From DASQLQ01 sp035629935 (GTDB lineage Bacteria; Actinomycetota; CADDZG01; WHSQ01), in assembly GCA_035629935.1 (NCBI GenBank), contig DASQLQ010000121.1:1-17253 (forward strand): a DNA stretch of 17,253 nt, written 5' to 3'. Positions 1 to 6,816 of this stretch are shown piece after piece (position 1 is the stretch's first letter; each line of letters opens with the position of its first letter). Both the position numbers and the translations under genes were made by a program. The notes under the pieces are model-generated. The model was given only the letters and a program-made list of their open reading frames with translations. It ran no database searches and had not been told where the DNA came from.

Positions 1-402
1 GGCGGAGGTTCCGGTAGCACCACCACTGCAACTCAGACTTCGGTGAGCACGAGTACCAGCACCAGCACCAGCACGGTCACCACCTCGCCGCCGCCTGCTT
101 CGAAGCGCAAGGTTGCGTCGAATGTTACGAAGCCCAGCTACGAGAACAACCGCTTCAGGGGCTCGGTCATTAGCTCGGTGAAGCGATGCCAGAGTCGGTC
201 GATCAAGCTGAAGAAGCACGTTCCTGGTAAGAACCGGAATGTCGGTCAAAAGACCTCTTCGAGGAACGGCAACTACAAGATCTGGGAGAAGAACGCGAGA
301 GGTCGCTTTTACGTAGTGGCGCCCAAAAAGAAGTTCACGAATAACAGAGGCGTCGTGATCGTTTGCCGGTGGGACAAGTCGCCGACCAGTGTGGTCAGGT
401 AG
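1..402 (+). CDS. C-terminal end of a secreted Ser/Thr-rich protein (5' partial)
   Basis: The frame is open from base 1, so the true start lies outside the window; the GTG at 43 need not be a start. The visible part begins with a Gly/Ser/Thr stretch and an alternating Ser-Thr run (coded by 46-75), then a Pro-rich hinge and a basic segment. The last 80 or so residues form a small Lys/Arg-rich domain with two Cys (in KRCQSR and VIVCRW), a VGQKTSSRNGNYKI segment and GRFYVVAPKKKF. This resembles the small beta-rich repeat I recall at the ends of many actinobacterial extracellular proteins; the function is unknown. It stops at TAG 400-402, and a strong terminator follows. Secretion is inferred from composition only, as the signal peptide is not in view. 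Confidence 0.7.
   Translation, partial: GGGSGSTTTATQTSVSTSTSTSTSTVTTSPPPASKRKVASNVTKPSYENNRFRGSVISSVKRCQSRSIKLKKHVPGKNRNVGQKTSSRNGNYKIWEKNARGRFYVVAPKKKFTNNRGVVIVCRWDKSPTSVVR
46..75 (+). repeat. Hexanucleotide repeat coding Ser-Thr
   Basis: Five units close to AGCACC (AGCACG, AGTACC, AGCACC, AGCACC, AGCACG) encode alternating Ser-Thr in the partial secreted protein. It is a short in-frame repeat that could change length by slippage without breaking the frame; it probably forms a flexible, possibly glycosylated linker. Confidence 0.6.
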
Positions 403-437
403 TTAGCGCACGCTGACCTAAGCGATCCAGCAGTAAT

Positions 438-472
438 GAGACCGGCCCCTTCGGGGGCCGGTCTCTTATATT
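438..472 (+). terminator. Rho-independent terminator
   Basis: A perfect 12-bp stem (GAGACCGGCCCC 438-449, paired with 454-465) closes on a TTCG tetraloop at 450-453 and is followed by a short T-rich tail (TTATATT). It sits 36 bp after the stop of the partial secreted protein and 70 bp before nhaA, separating the two transcription units. The tail is interrupted by A's, so release efficiency may be moderate, but the stem is very stable. Confidence 0.88.
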
Positions 473-533
473 CTGACCCTGGTGTGCCGGGAAGCCTGGT
501 CGGCGTGTGTCTCAACGACTTAGGAGAACAAGG

Positions 534-1856
534 ATGTCGCGACCAGGCCCCCCAAGACGATCTTGGATCCGAAGCGAACGTCCTGTTCCGCGGCTCATTG
601 GGCGGCCCCTTCGAGCGTTCCTGGACACGGAAGCAGCAGGGGGGATCGTCCTCTTTGCCGCCACGATCGTCGCTCTCATCTGGGCGAACTCGCCCGCCTC
701 CTCCTCCTACGACGCCCTCTGGCGGACCGACTTTCGGATCGGCATAGGCGGTTTCGAGCTCGCTCAGGACTTCCGCCACTGGATCAACGACGGCCTGATG
801 GCGATCTTCTTCTTTGTCGTCGGTCTCGAGATAAAGCGTGAACTCGTACGAGGGGAACTGAATGAGGTTCGCAAGGCGACGCTGCCCGCGTTCGCCGCCG
901 TGGGCGGCATGGTGATTCCTGCGTTGATCTACATCGGCTTGAATCGCGGCGGGCCCGGCGCATCTGGGTGGGGGATCCCCATGGCGACCGATATCGCCTT
1001 CGCAGTGGGCGTGCTGGCGCTGCTGGGTAAGCGGGTTCCATCGGGTTTGAAGATCCTGATCTTGAGTCTTGCGATCGTGGACGACATCGGAGCGATCCTG
1101 GTTATCGCCGTCTTCTATTCCCAAGGCATATCCCCCGAGTGGTTGTTGGTCGCCGCAGGTCTAATGATCGGCATGGTGGTTCTTCGACGCCTCCGGATCC
1201 TTTGGGTTCCTCTTTACGTCGTGATCGGGACGGGCGTTTGGCTCGCAACATTTCAATCGGGAGTCCACGCAACCATCGCGGGAGTGGCACTTGGTCTGCT
1301 GACCCCTGCTCGAGCAACAGACGAGAAAGGCTTTCAGGACGTCGTCGAAGAGACGAGCATGCTTTCCTCGGAGCCGGATGCTCAATCTCTACGCGCTTTG
1401 TCGTTACAGGCGAACGAGGTCGTCTCGGTCGCCGAGCGGCTGGAGCACTTACTCCATCCATGGACGAGCTTCCTGGTCATTCCGTTGTTTGCGCTGGCTA
1501 ATGCCGGTCTAAGGCTGGGTCAGGATGACCTCGTAAGCGCCGCGTCCTCCCCGGTTGCGTTGGGGATCGCGGTCGGGCTCGTTGGCGGAAAGCTCCTCGG
1601 TATCTCTGCCGCGTCGTGGCTGGCGGTCCGCTTGAACCTCGGCCGATTGCCTGATGGCGTTCGGTGGCGACATCTGCTGGGAGGTGCGGCGGTTGCAGGT
1701 ATCGGATTCACGGTTTCTCTCTTTATCGCAAGCCTTGCGTTTGATGAGGGAACGCTCGTCGACCAGGCAAAGATGGGGATCTTGTTCGGCTCAGTCATCG
1801 CGGGCGTCTTAGGGGCTTCGATCCTTGCTCGACGCCCGGCCGATAAAGCTGAGTGA
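534..1856 (+). CDS. nhaA: Na+/H+ antiporter NhaA
   Basis: A 440-residue inner-membrane antiporter that exchanges cytoplasmic Na+ (or Li+) for external H+, serving sodium and pH homeostasis. Family hallmarks are visible: the MATDIAFAVGVLALLG segment with Asp153 and the LAIVDDIGAILVIA segment with the Asp183-Asp184 pair that forms the ion-binding site in E. coli NhaA. N-terminal VVGLEIKRELVRGEL and C-terminal GIGFTVSLFIASLAF are also typical. I chose ATG 534 because AGGAG (522-526) lies 7 nt upstream; an in-frame upstream start at 507 lacks a comparable site. The protein is about 50 residues longer than the E. coli enzyme, owing to a basic N-terminal tail and a hydrophilic acidic loop near residues 260-310. 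Its TGA overlaps the next start (GTGA), so the two are probably translated together. Confidence 0.95.
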   Translation: MSRPGPPRRSWIRSERPVPRLIGRPLRAFLDTEAAGGIVLFAATIVALIWANSPASSSYDALWRTDFRIGIGGFELAQDFRHWINDGLMAIFFFVVGLEIKRELVRGELNEVRKATLPAFAAVGGMVIPALIYIGLNRGGPGASGWGIPMATDIAFAVGVLALLGKRVPSGLKILILSLAIVDDIGAILVIAVFYSQGISPEWLLVAAGLMIGMVVLRRLRILWVPLYVVIGTGVWLATFQSGVHATIAGVALGLLTPARATDEKGFQDVVEETSMLSSEPDAQSLRALSLQANEVVSVAERLEHLLHPWTSFLVIPLFALANAGLRLGQDDLVSAASSPVALGIAVGLVGGKLLGISAASWLAVRLNLGRLPDGVRWRHLLGGAAVAGIGFTVSLFIASLAFDEGTLVDQAKMGILFGSVIAGVLGASILARRPADKAE

Positions 1857-3253
1857 TCGCAACGAAACGTATCGTTGCCGCCGTCGGAGCGGGCGCTGTT
1901 GCAGCAGCGCTCGGGCTATTCCTCGTACCCGGAGCGCGGGCAGACGTTGGCCCTGCGGTCGTTCTGGGGCGAGTTCGGCTGGGGGTAGGAGAGACCGTTT
2001 TGCGTCTTCCTCCATTCGGAACGATCGAGGCGACGACGCACGAGGCTCCGATCAAGTTGTTGGTTGCCGTGGAAGAGGTGAACATCGAGCAGCTGGCGAC
2101 CCAGGCCACGTCGGCACAAGGAAGACTCGAACTGCAGCGCGCGGTTGAGCGTGATCTACAGGGACTGGGACTGGCCCTCGCCATCCGGTTCGCCATCGGT
2201 GGTCTGTTGCTAGGCGGACTCACCGGGGTGGTGCTGTTCCACAGGCACTGGACGTACGTCGGTTCGGCAGCCGCTGGAGGGCTGTTGTTGGTTCTGGTGT
2301 CCGGTTCCGCCATCGGCATCAGATATGACGTGGCCGCCTTCGAGTCACCTCGCTACTCAGGAAGTCTGACGAGAGCCCGTGTGGTGCTCGAGACTTTGAA
2401 CGAGCGGATCGAAGTATTAGACGCCGCCAGGTCGCGTTATGAGATCGCAACCCGGAAGCTTTCCGATCTGTTCGTCCTGATGTCTCGAGCCGAACCCGAT
2501 GCTTCCGCGGACTCGACGTCGATCCTCCATGTCAGTGATATCCACGCCAATCCGATCGGGTTGGAGGTCACCCAGGAGCTCGCGGCGGAGTTCGATGTTG
2601 ATGCGGTGATCGATACCGGCGATATCTCGTCGGCCGAACTCGATACGGGCGAGATTTCGAGCTTCACCGGGCCGCTCGACGATGCACTTGCACGCAGCGT
2701 GGCTCGCGTGCCGGTGCCTTATCTGTTCGTTCCCGGCAATCACGATTCGCCCCAACTTAGAAGCCGCCTGTCGAGAGAGGACAACGTTCATGTTCTCGAT
2801 GGCGACACGTTCGACGTTGCGGGGATCGAGATCTTGGGATGGGCCGATCCGACGTTCTCGACAACTCCGATACCCGAGGAGAGAAAGGCCGATCAGCGTC
2901 TAGCGATGGCTCCCGAGGTGGAAGCTCGGGTCCTGGCCCAACGTCCAGACATCCTCGCGGTGCACGACGTGGCTTTAGCCGAGAGTTCGCTCGAAGATGT
3001 CCCCTTAGTCCTAGCGGGCCACACACACGAAAGGGACGCACGATCGCTTGATGACACCACCGTGCTTACGGTCGGTTCGACCGGGGCTACGGGTTTGAAG
3101 TCCTTCACTGTCGAAGCCAAAAGAGACTATGAGGCTCAGATCCTTTACTTCGAGGGAGGACGTTTAGTCGCCGCCGATTACGTGAGCCTCACCGATCTGG
3201 GCACGAACTTCACTGTGGATCGACGCAGTTTCGTACCCCCGACGGGGGAATAG
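1853..3253 (+). CDS. Membrane-anchored calcineurin-like metallophosphoesterase
   Basis: 466 residues starting at GTG 1853, sharing GTGA with the end of nhaA. The N-terminus has a hydrophobic signal-anchor (about 6-26), then a soluble region, then two more membrane segments (about 106-128 and 136-155). The catalytic domain begins near 222 and shows the ordered metal-binding motifs of the family: HVSDIHAN (Asp229, His231), IDTGDIS (Asp257), VPGNHDS (Asn296, His297), AVHD (His371) and GHTH (389-392). It should hydrolyse phosphomono- or diesters at a two-metal centre. By the three-segment topology the catalytic domain is likely outside the membrane. Substrate unknown. Coupling to nhaA suggests co-expression, but a functional link is inference only. 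Confidence 0.88.
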   Translation: MIATKRIVAAVGAGAVAAALGLFLVPGARADVGPAVVLGRVRLGVGETVLRLPPFGTIEATTHEAPIKLLVAVEEVNIEQLATQATSAQGRLELQRAVERDLQGLGLALAIRFAIGGLLLGGLTGVVLFHRHWTYVGSAAAGGLLLVLVSGSAIGIRYDVAAFESPRYSGSLTRARVVLETLNERIEVLDAARSRYEIATRKLSDLFVLMSRAEPDASADSTSILHVSDIHANPIGLEVTQELAAEFDVDAVIDTGDISSAELDTGEISSFTGPLDDALARSVARVPVPYLFVPGNHDSPQLRSRLSREDNVHVLDGDTFDVAGIEILGWADPTFSTTPIPEERKADQRLAMAPEVEARVLAQRPDILAVHDVALAESSLEDVPLVLAGHTHERDARSLDDTTVLTVGSTGATGLKSFTVEAKRDYEAQILYFEGGRLVAADYVSLTDLGTNFTVDRRSFVPPTGE

Positions 3254-3314
3254 GGGACTGCTCGACTCTGTCAGGGGTTGCGGGCACAGATGCAGTCACA
3301 CCGCGCCCAAAGTC

Positions 3315-3692
3315 TTACGTGGGGTCGCTGCGCCTCGCCCGAGATCGCGCCTTCATCAAGATCAGGGCTCCCGTAATCGTGATCGACGCCCCGGTGAGCG
3401 CGAGGAGAGCGAGATCGGCACCGGTGAAGGGAAGCAGACCGGGACGGCTCGGGGGCCGGTTGAGAACCGAGGGGGTGGGGGGCAGGCTTCCAGGTCCGCT
3501 GGAGGGCGGATTCGAGGGCGGGGAGGTTGCCGGGATCGAGGTCAACGTCCCGGCGGGCGTGTTGCCGCTATATGGCTCGTTCTGAGCACGGGCCGAACCT
3601 GATGCAGTGAGCGCGATGGGCGTCACGATCAATGCAAGAAGTATCAATCGCGCGGCGAGGGTACGACCGTCCGAACCATGAGAGTTGAACAT
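3315..3692 (-). CDS. Small proline-rich surface protein with LPFTG sortase signal
   Basis: 125 residues. A hydrophobic signal peptide (about 12-35, likely cut after SARA, residue 36) is followed by about 50 residues rich in Pro, Ser, Thr and Gly. The classic cell-wall sorting signal comes last: LPFTG at 87-91, a hydrophobic stretch (about 92-113) and a basic tail (KARSRARR). A sortase would cut after Thr and attach the short linker to peptidoglycan or another surface amine. No catalytic or binding domain is visible, so it may be a spacer or very small wall protein. The start used is ATG 3692; no strong ribosome site precedes it, so the start is uncertain. It lies convergent to the metallophosphoesterase and 82 bp downstream of the zinc-ribbon gene on the same strand. 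Confidence 0.78.
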   Translation of the reverse strand: MFNSHGSDGRTLAARLILLALIVTPIALTASGSARAQNEPYSGNTPAGTLTSIPATSPPSNPPSSGPGSLPPTPSVLNRPPSRPGLLPFTGADLALLALTGASITITGALILMKARSRARRSDPT

Positions 3693-3774
3693 CTACATAG
3701 GTTGTCCACGGAAGATGTCAGGTGTGTCACAGATATCCCTCCGGCACGTAACGACAATGGGCCGCGATCCGTGA

Positions 3775-3930
3775 CTATCTCTTGCCTCCCGTGCCCCCCT
3801 CGAAGCGGTGTTTGGCGGGGTTGCGCTCGAAGTATCGATCGGGGGCGTCTCGATAAACACGTCCACAGCGGAAGCAGTTGAGACGTCCTTCGACCTTCGC
3901 TGCGCCACAGTTCCAACATCCATTGCTCAT
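3775..3930 (-). CDS. 51-residue zinc-ribbon protein
   Basis: A short gene hidden in the C-terminal end of a longer spurious reading frame. ATG 3930 is preceded by a strong ribosome site (AAGGAGG ending 6 nt upstream). The product has two CxxCG-type knuckles, CWNC (Cys5, Cys8) and CFRC (Cys19, Cys22), spaced by 10 residues as in zinc ribbons. A basic and aromatic tail follows (RVYRDAPDRYFERNPAKHRF) and then a Gly-rich end. It probably binds one Zn(II); it could be a nucleic-acid or protein adaptor, but no partner is evident. It is transcribed away from the antiporter gene and toward the LPFTG gene. Confidence rests on the ribosome site and the complete Cys4 pattern. Confidence 0.75.
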   Translation of the reverse strand: MSNGCWNCGAAKVEGRLNCFRCGRVYRDAPDRYFERNPAKHRFEGGTGGKR

Positions 3931-4060
3931 GATTGCCTCCTTCTCCTCCTTGGTTGTCCGGAGACGATCACGACCCGGCGACGGACAGGTAAAAGATCGG
4001 TAACAGGCGCCATCGTCAGGCCCCCCGCCTTGCTTAGGATCTTTTCGGTAGCGTGCGGCG

Positions 4061-5653
4061 ATGGAACTAGCGGGGATCTTCGCTCTAGTTGCCGTCGTCC
4101 TGACGGTCTCGGCCCTTGCCGCGGGCGTGGTGGAACGCGCACCGATCTCTTTTCCGATGATCTTTCTCGGTCTGGGGTTCCTGTTGGGGCCGCGCGGCCT
4201 TGAGGTTATGGATATCGACGTCCACTCTCCCGCGCTGGAGACCGTAGCGACGCTAACGCTGGCGCTCGTCTTGTTTCTAGATGCGGTGAATCTGGAATTC
4301 GCACGGGAACGCAAGGAATGGATGGTTCCGGCTCTTTCGCTGGGACCGGGCACACTCGTGATCGTTGCGATCGTGGCGGGTGCGGGTATCTGGCTTCTGG
4401 ATATGCCCCCTGTGATGGCTTTTCTGTTGGGCGCGGTGCTTTCTTCGACGGACCCCGTCGTGCTGCGGGACATCGTTAGGGACCGACGCCTTCCGGCCTC
4501 GGTGCGACAAGCACTCAAGGTCGAGGCGGGGACCAACGACGTTGTCGTTCTGCCGTTGGTGATCGTGCTTGCCGCCGTCGCACGTGGGGAGGTCGGGGGG
4601 ACCGGCGACTGGGTGCTGTTTGCGCTCCAGCTGCTGGTGTTGGGACCGGCGGTGGGGTTCGCGGTAGGCGCGATCGGCTCGTCGCTCATGTCGCGTGCGG
4701 ACGCCCGCTTCGGTATCCGCCGCGAGTATCAAGCTCTCTACGGAGTGGGTTTGGTGCTCGGCGCTTACGCATCCGGAGTCGCCGTGGGCGGCGATGGGTT
4801 CCTTGCCGCTTTCGCGGCCGGATTCGCCGTGACGATCCTCGATCGAGAGCTCTGCGATTGCTTCCTCGAGTTCGGAGAGGCCACAGCCGAGATAGCGATG
4901 CTGCTCGCGTTCGTGATGTTCGGTGTCGCTGTGTCTGCTTCGCTCACTCTGTTACCCGTATGGCAGACGGTGACGCTGGCCGTTCTCACCATCGTCATCG
5001 CCCGACCTCTCGCACTCGGTCTACTGCTCAGCTTGCGCGGTGTTGCGCTGAGTGCACCGGCACGAGCGTTCATCGCATGGTTCGGTCCGCGTGGTCTTAA
5101 TTCGTTGCTGTTCGCTCTTCTTGTCGTTGTGAGTGGGGTTCCAGGCAGTGAGCTGCTGTTCGCGGCCACCGGTGCGGTTGTCCTCGCTTCCGTTCTCGCC
5201 CACGGCATCACCGCGACACCCGTCACGGGTTGGTACGCCCGTAGGGTGGCGGCGGAGACTCTTGCTGAGGAGCGCGAAGACAACGCTTCGGGCCTCTTTA
5301 TCTCGCATGTCGATGACGTCGAGCGGATCAGCGTCGACGAACTGCGTGCATCGCTGGATGGAGACTCTCCTCCTCTTGTGCTGGATGTTAGGAGTCGATC
5401 GCAATACCAGCGTGACGCAGGGGCCATCCCCGGCAGCATCAGGGTGATGCTCGACGACATCGCCGAGTGGGCGGCGGTCCAACGTGAGAAGAAGCTGGCC
5501 GTTCTGTACTGCACCTGACCGAGTGAGGGCAGCAGCGCCCGGGCGGCGCTGACACTGATCAAGACAGGATGGGATGCCCGCGCCCTTGCCGGCGGATTCG
5601 ATGCATGGCGTCAGAAGTATCCGGTCACCGAAGTTTCTTCCGAAGCGTCCTAG
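4061..5653 (+). CDS. CPA1-type cation/proton antiporter-rhodanese fusion, candidate selenoprotein (in-frame TGA 5516-5518)
   Basis: Residues 1 to about 395 form a 12-13 segment NhaP-like antiporter. SSTDPVV (Asp131), EAGTNDVVVLPLV (Asn159-Asp160) and FGPRGLNSLLF (Arg344) match the ion-site and conserved Arg motifs of CPA1 exchangers. A cytoplasmic rhodanese domain follows (about 422-520): ISVDELRASL, VLDVRSRSQYQ, GAIPGSI, the strand AVLYC, and the closing motif ALAGGFDAWRQKYPV. The active-site loop reads Y-C484-T-[TGA486]-P-S-E-G-S-S-A-R. A conventional reading stops at 5518 (485 residues), but the frame continues without another stop to TAG 5651-5653 and contains the conserved end of the domain. 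With selenocysteine at 486 the protein has 530 residues. A nonsense mutation or sequence error is the alternative. No clear ribosome site precedes ATG 4061. Confidence 0.72.
5522..5556 (+). promoter_or_regulatory. Candidate bacterial SECIS hairpin after in-frame TGA
   Basis: Just downstream of the TGA, CAGCGCC (5533-5539) pairs perfectly with GGCGCTG (5545-5551) around a 5-nt loop CGGGC (5540-5544). An outer AGTG (5522-5525) can pair with CACT (5553-5556) across an asymmetric internal loop. The apical loop begins 21 nt after the TGA and has G in its second position; both fit the loose published rules for bacterial SECIS elements as I recall them. The region is GC-rich, so a hairpin alone is weak evidence; its position is what counts. 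Confidence 0.5.
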
Positions 5654-5658
5654 GCCCG

Positions 5659-5687
5659 GTGGGTCGCCAGGGAATCGAACCCTGAAC
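5659..5687 (-). repeat. tRNA 3'-end-like direct repeat, copy 1
   Basis: Read on the minus strand this 29-bp stretch has a perfect T-arm (CAGGG, loop TTCGATT, CCCTG) followed by GCGACCC and A, the 3' side of a tRNA acceptor. No matching 5' half (GGGTCGC on the minus strand) is found at tRNA distance, so it is a fragment, not a gene. It matches copy 2 (5759-5787) except at 5677. It lies 6 bp after the antiporter-rhodanese TAG. Confidence 0.65.
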
Positions 5688-5712
5688 AGGGGCGGCGAAG
5701 CCGCGTTCAGGG
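5680..5712. other. Hairpin between convergent genes
   Basis: CCCTGAAC (5680-5687) pairs with GTTCAGGG (5705-5712), and inside it GCGGC (5692-5696) pairs with GCCGC (5700-5704) around GAA, leaving an AGGG bulge (5688-5691). A second hairpin follows at 5733-5751 (GCGTGGG with CCCACGC). Lying between the convergent antiporter and LLM genes, they may act as a bidirectional terminator, though neither has a T tract. Confidence 0.4.
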
Positions 5713-5758
5713 TGAGATCGGCATCGGGTCCGGCGTGGGCGAACCCCACGCTGAAAGC

Positions 5759-5808
5759 GTGGGTCGCCAGGGAATCTAACCCTGAACCCACAGATTAAGA
5801 GTTAGAGG
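5759..5808 (-). repeat. tRNA-Lys(CUU)-like 3' half, direct-repeat copy 2
   Basis: 5759-5787 repeats copy 1 exactly 100 bp later, with T at 5777 in place of G. That changes the T-loop from TTCGATT to TTAGATT, breaking a near-universal tRNA position. On the minus strand the similarity extends 5' through TCTGTGGG into a CTCTTAA anticodon-like loop (CUU, Lys). The bases before the loop no longer pair with TCTGT, and no D-arm or 5' acceptor follows. The fragment overlaps the stop of the LLM gene. A 3' half starting at the anticodon loop is what tyrosine-recombinase attachment sites usually look like. Confidence 0.55.
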
Positions 5809-6812
5809 AGTTCGTCTGCAAGTAAACGTAGCGCTGCCGGGTCGCGCGTGCCCGCAAGCAATTGTGTGACCGGCGATTCCTTCCACGGCTGCAAACGTTC
5901 CCGTATGCGTTCGGCCGGTCCGACGAGCGAGATCTCGTCGGCGAGGTCATCGGGCACCGCGGCCGCAGCTTCTTCCCGCCGGCCCTCCATGAACAGCTTC
6001 TGGACGTGCATCGCGTCGTCCTCGAAACCCATGCGACCGATGATGTTCAAGTGGAAGTTCTGCTCCGGCGCGCCCATGCCTCCGATATAGAAGGCCAGGT
6101 ACCACTTCACCATCATCAGTCCGTCGGCAACGTCGTCATTGAGGATGACCGTCACAGGACAGGCGATCTCGAAGTCGTCTCGCATACCTGCCAAAGAGTC
6201 TGCATAGATGTCCTTGCGATAGGGCGAGAAGAAGATGGGAAGCCACCCGTCGGCGATCTCGGTCGCGAGCTTCACGTTCTTCGGACCCTCGGCCCCTAGA
6301 TAGATGGGCAGGTCGGCGCGCAAGGGATGAACGGTGATCTTGAGTGGTTTTCCGAGGCCGGTCCCGTCCTTGATGGGAAGTGGATGGTGGCGACCGTCGT
6401 AGGAAGCGGGACCCTCGCGTTTCAGGATCGTTCGGATGACATCGATGTACTCGCGCGTCCGCTCCAGAGGCTTGGCGAAAGGTTGTCCGTACCAGCCTTC
6501 GACCACTTGCGGCCCCGACACTCCGAGCCCGAGGATGAACCGGCCCTCCGACAGGTGGTCGATCGTTGCAGCCGTCATCGCGACCGATGCGGGCGTGCGC
6601 GCCGAGATCTGCGTGATCCCAGTGCCGAGCTTGATTCGAGAGGTTCGCGCGCCGATCCAGCACAGCGGCGAGAAAACGTCTGAGCCGTAGGCCTCGGCTG
6701 TCCATACGGAGTCAAAGCCCAGACGTTCGGCTTCGAGCACGAGGTCGATGGGATCGTCGCGCTGGGCACCCCAGTAGCCGAGCGTGAGGCCCACCTTCAT
6801 GTTGTCTGCCAT
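5802..6812 (-). CDS. LLM-class (luciferase-like) F420-dependent oxidoreductase, Rv3520c-like
   Basis: 336 residues, a complete TIM-barrel luciferase-like protein. Visible family features are GLTLGYWG at the N-terminus, AERLGFDSVWTAEAYGSD (28-45), IKLGTGITQISARTPAS (60-76), DHLSEGRFILGLGVSGPQVV (85-104), EGWYG, and LGAEGPKNVKLATEIADGWL. This pattern resembles the F420-dependent class, and from memory it is close to Rv3520c of M. tuberculosis, which lies in the cholesterol gene region. It would carry out a hydride transfer or monooxygenation on an unknown substrate. It is the last gene of the leftward operon, starting 4 bp after the aldehyde dehydrogenase stop. An in-frame ATG at 6800 is an alternative start; neither has a clear ribosome site. 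Cofactor choice (F420 or FMN) is inference. Confidence 0.88.
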   Translation of the reverse strand: MADNMKVGLTLGYWGAQRDDPIDLVLEAERLGFDSVWTAEAYGSDVFSPLCWIGARTSRIKLGTGITQISARTPASVAMTAATIDHLSEGRFILGLGVSGPQVVEGWYGQPFAKPLERTREYIDVIRTILKREGPASYDGRHHPLPIKDGTGLGKPLKITVHPLRADLPIYLGAEGPKNVKLATEIADGWLPIFFSPYRKDIYADSLAGMRDDFEIACPVTVILNDDVADGLMMVKWYLAFYIGGMGAPEQNFHLNIIGRMGFEDDAMHVQKLFMEGRREEAAAAVPDDLADEISLVGPAERIRERLQPWKESPVTQLLAGTRDPAALRLLADELL

Positions 6813-6816
6813 CCGG

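Noticed and set aside
309..1124. Long minus-strand frame over the terminator and nhaA
   Set aside because: It lies antisense to a clear nhaA, crosses a strong terminator and has low-complexity Arg/Asp/Pro content with no recognisable domain.
3236..3248. CCCCC-GAC-GGGGG hairpin at the end of the metallophosphoesterase gene as a terminator
   Set aside because: Only 5 bp, lies before the stop codon and has no T tract.
3955..3987. Inverted repeat TGTCCG/CGGACA between the zinc-ribbon and antiporter genes
   Set aside because: Six-base arms 21 bases apart are expected by chance in GC-rich DNA; no regulator site could be recognised.
5516..5518. Genome-wide recoding of TGA (Trp or Gly)
   Set aside because: TGA serves as the normal terminator of nhaA, the thiolase, the KstR-like gene, the acyl-CoA dehydrogenase, the binding protein and others here, with tight overlaps to the next start.
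5574..5798. 74-codon plus-strand frame ending in VARESNPEPTD
   Set aside because: It is made of the rhodanese tail out of frame and the two tRNA-like fragments; such RESNPEPTD-type ends are a known artefact of reading tRNA sequence as protein.
5659..5840. A complete tRNA-Lys gene
   Set aside because: Only the 3' half is present. There is no 5' acceptor strand or D-arm, the anticodon stem does not pair, and one T-loop is altered.
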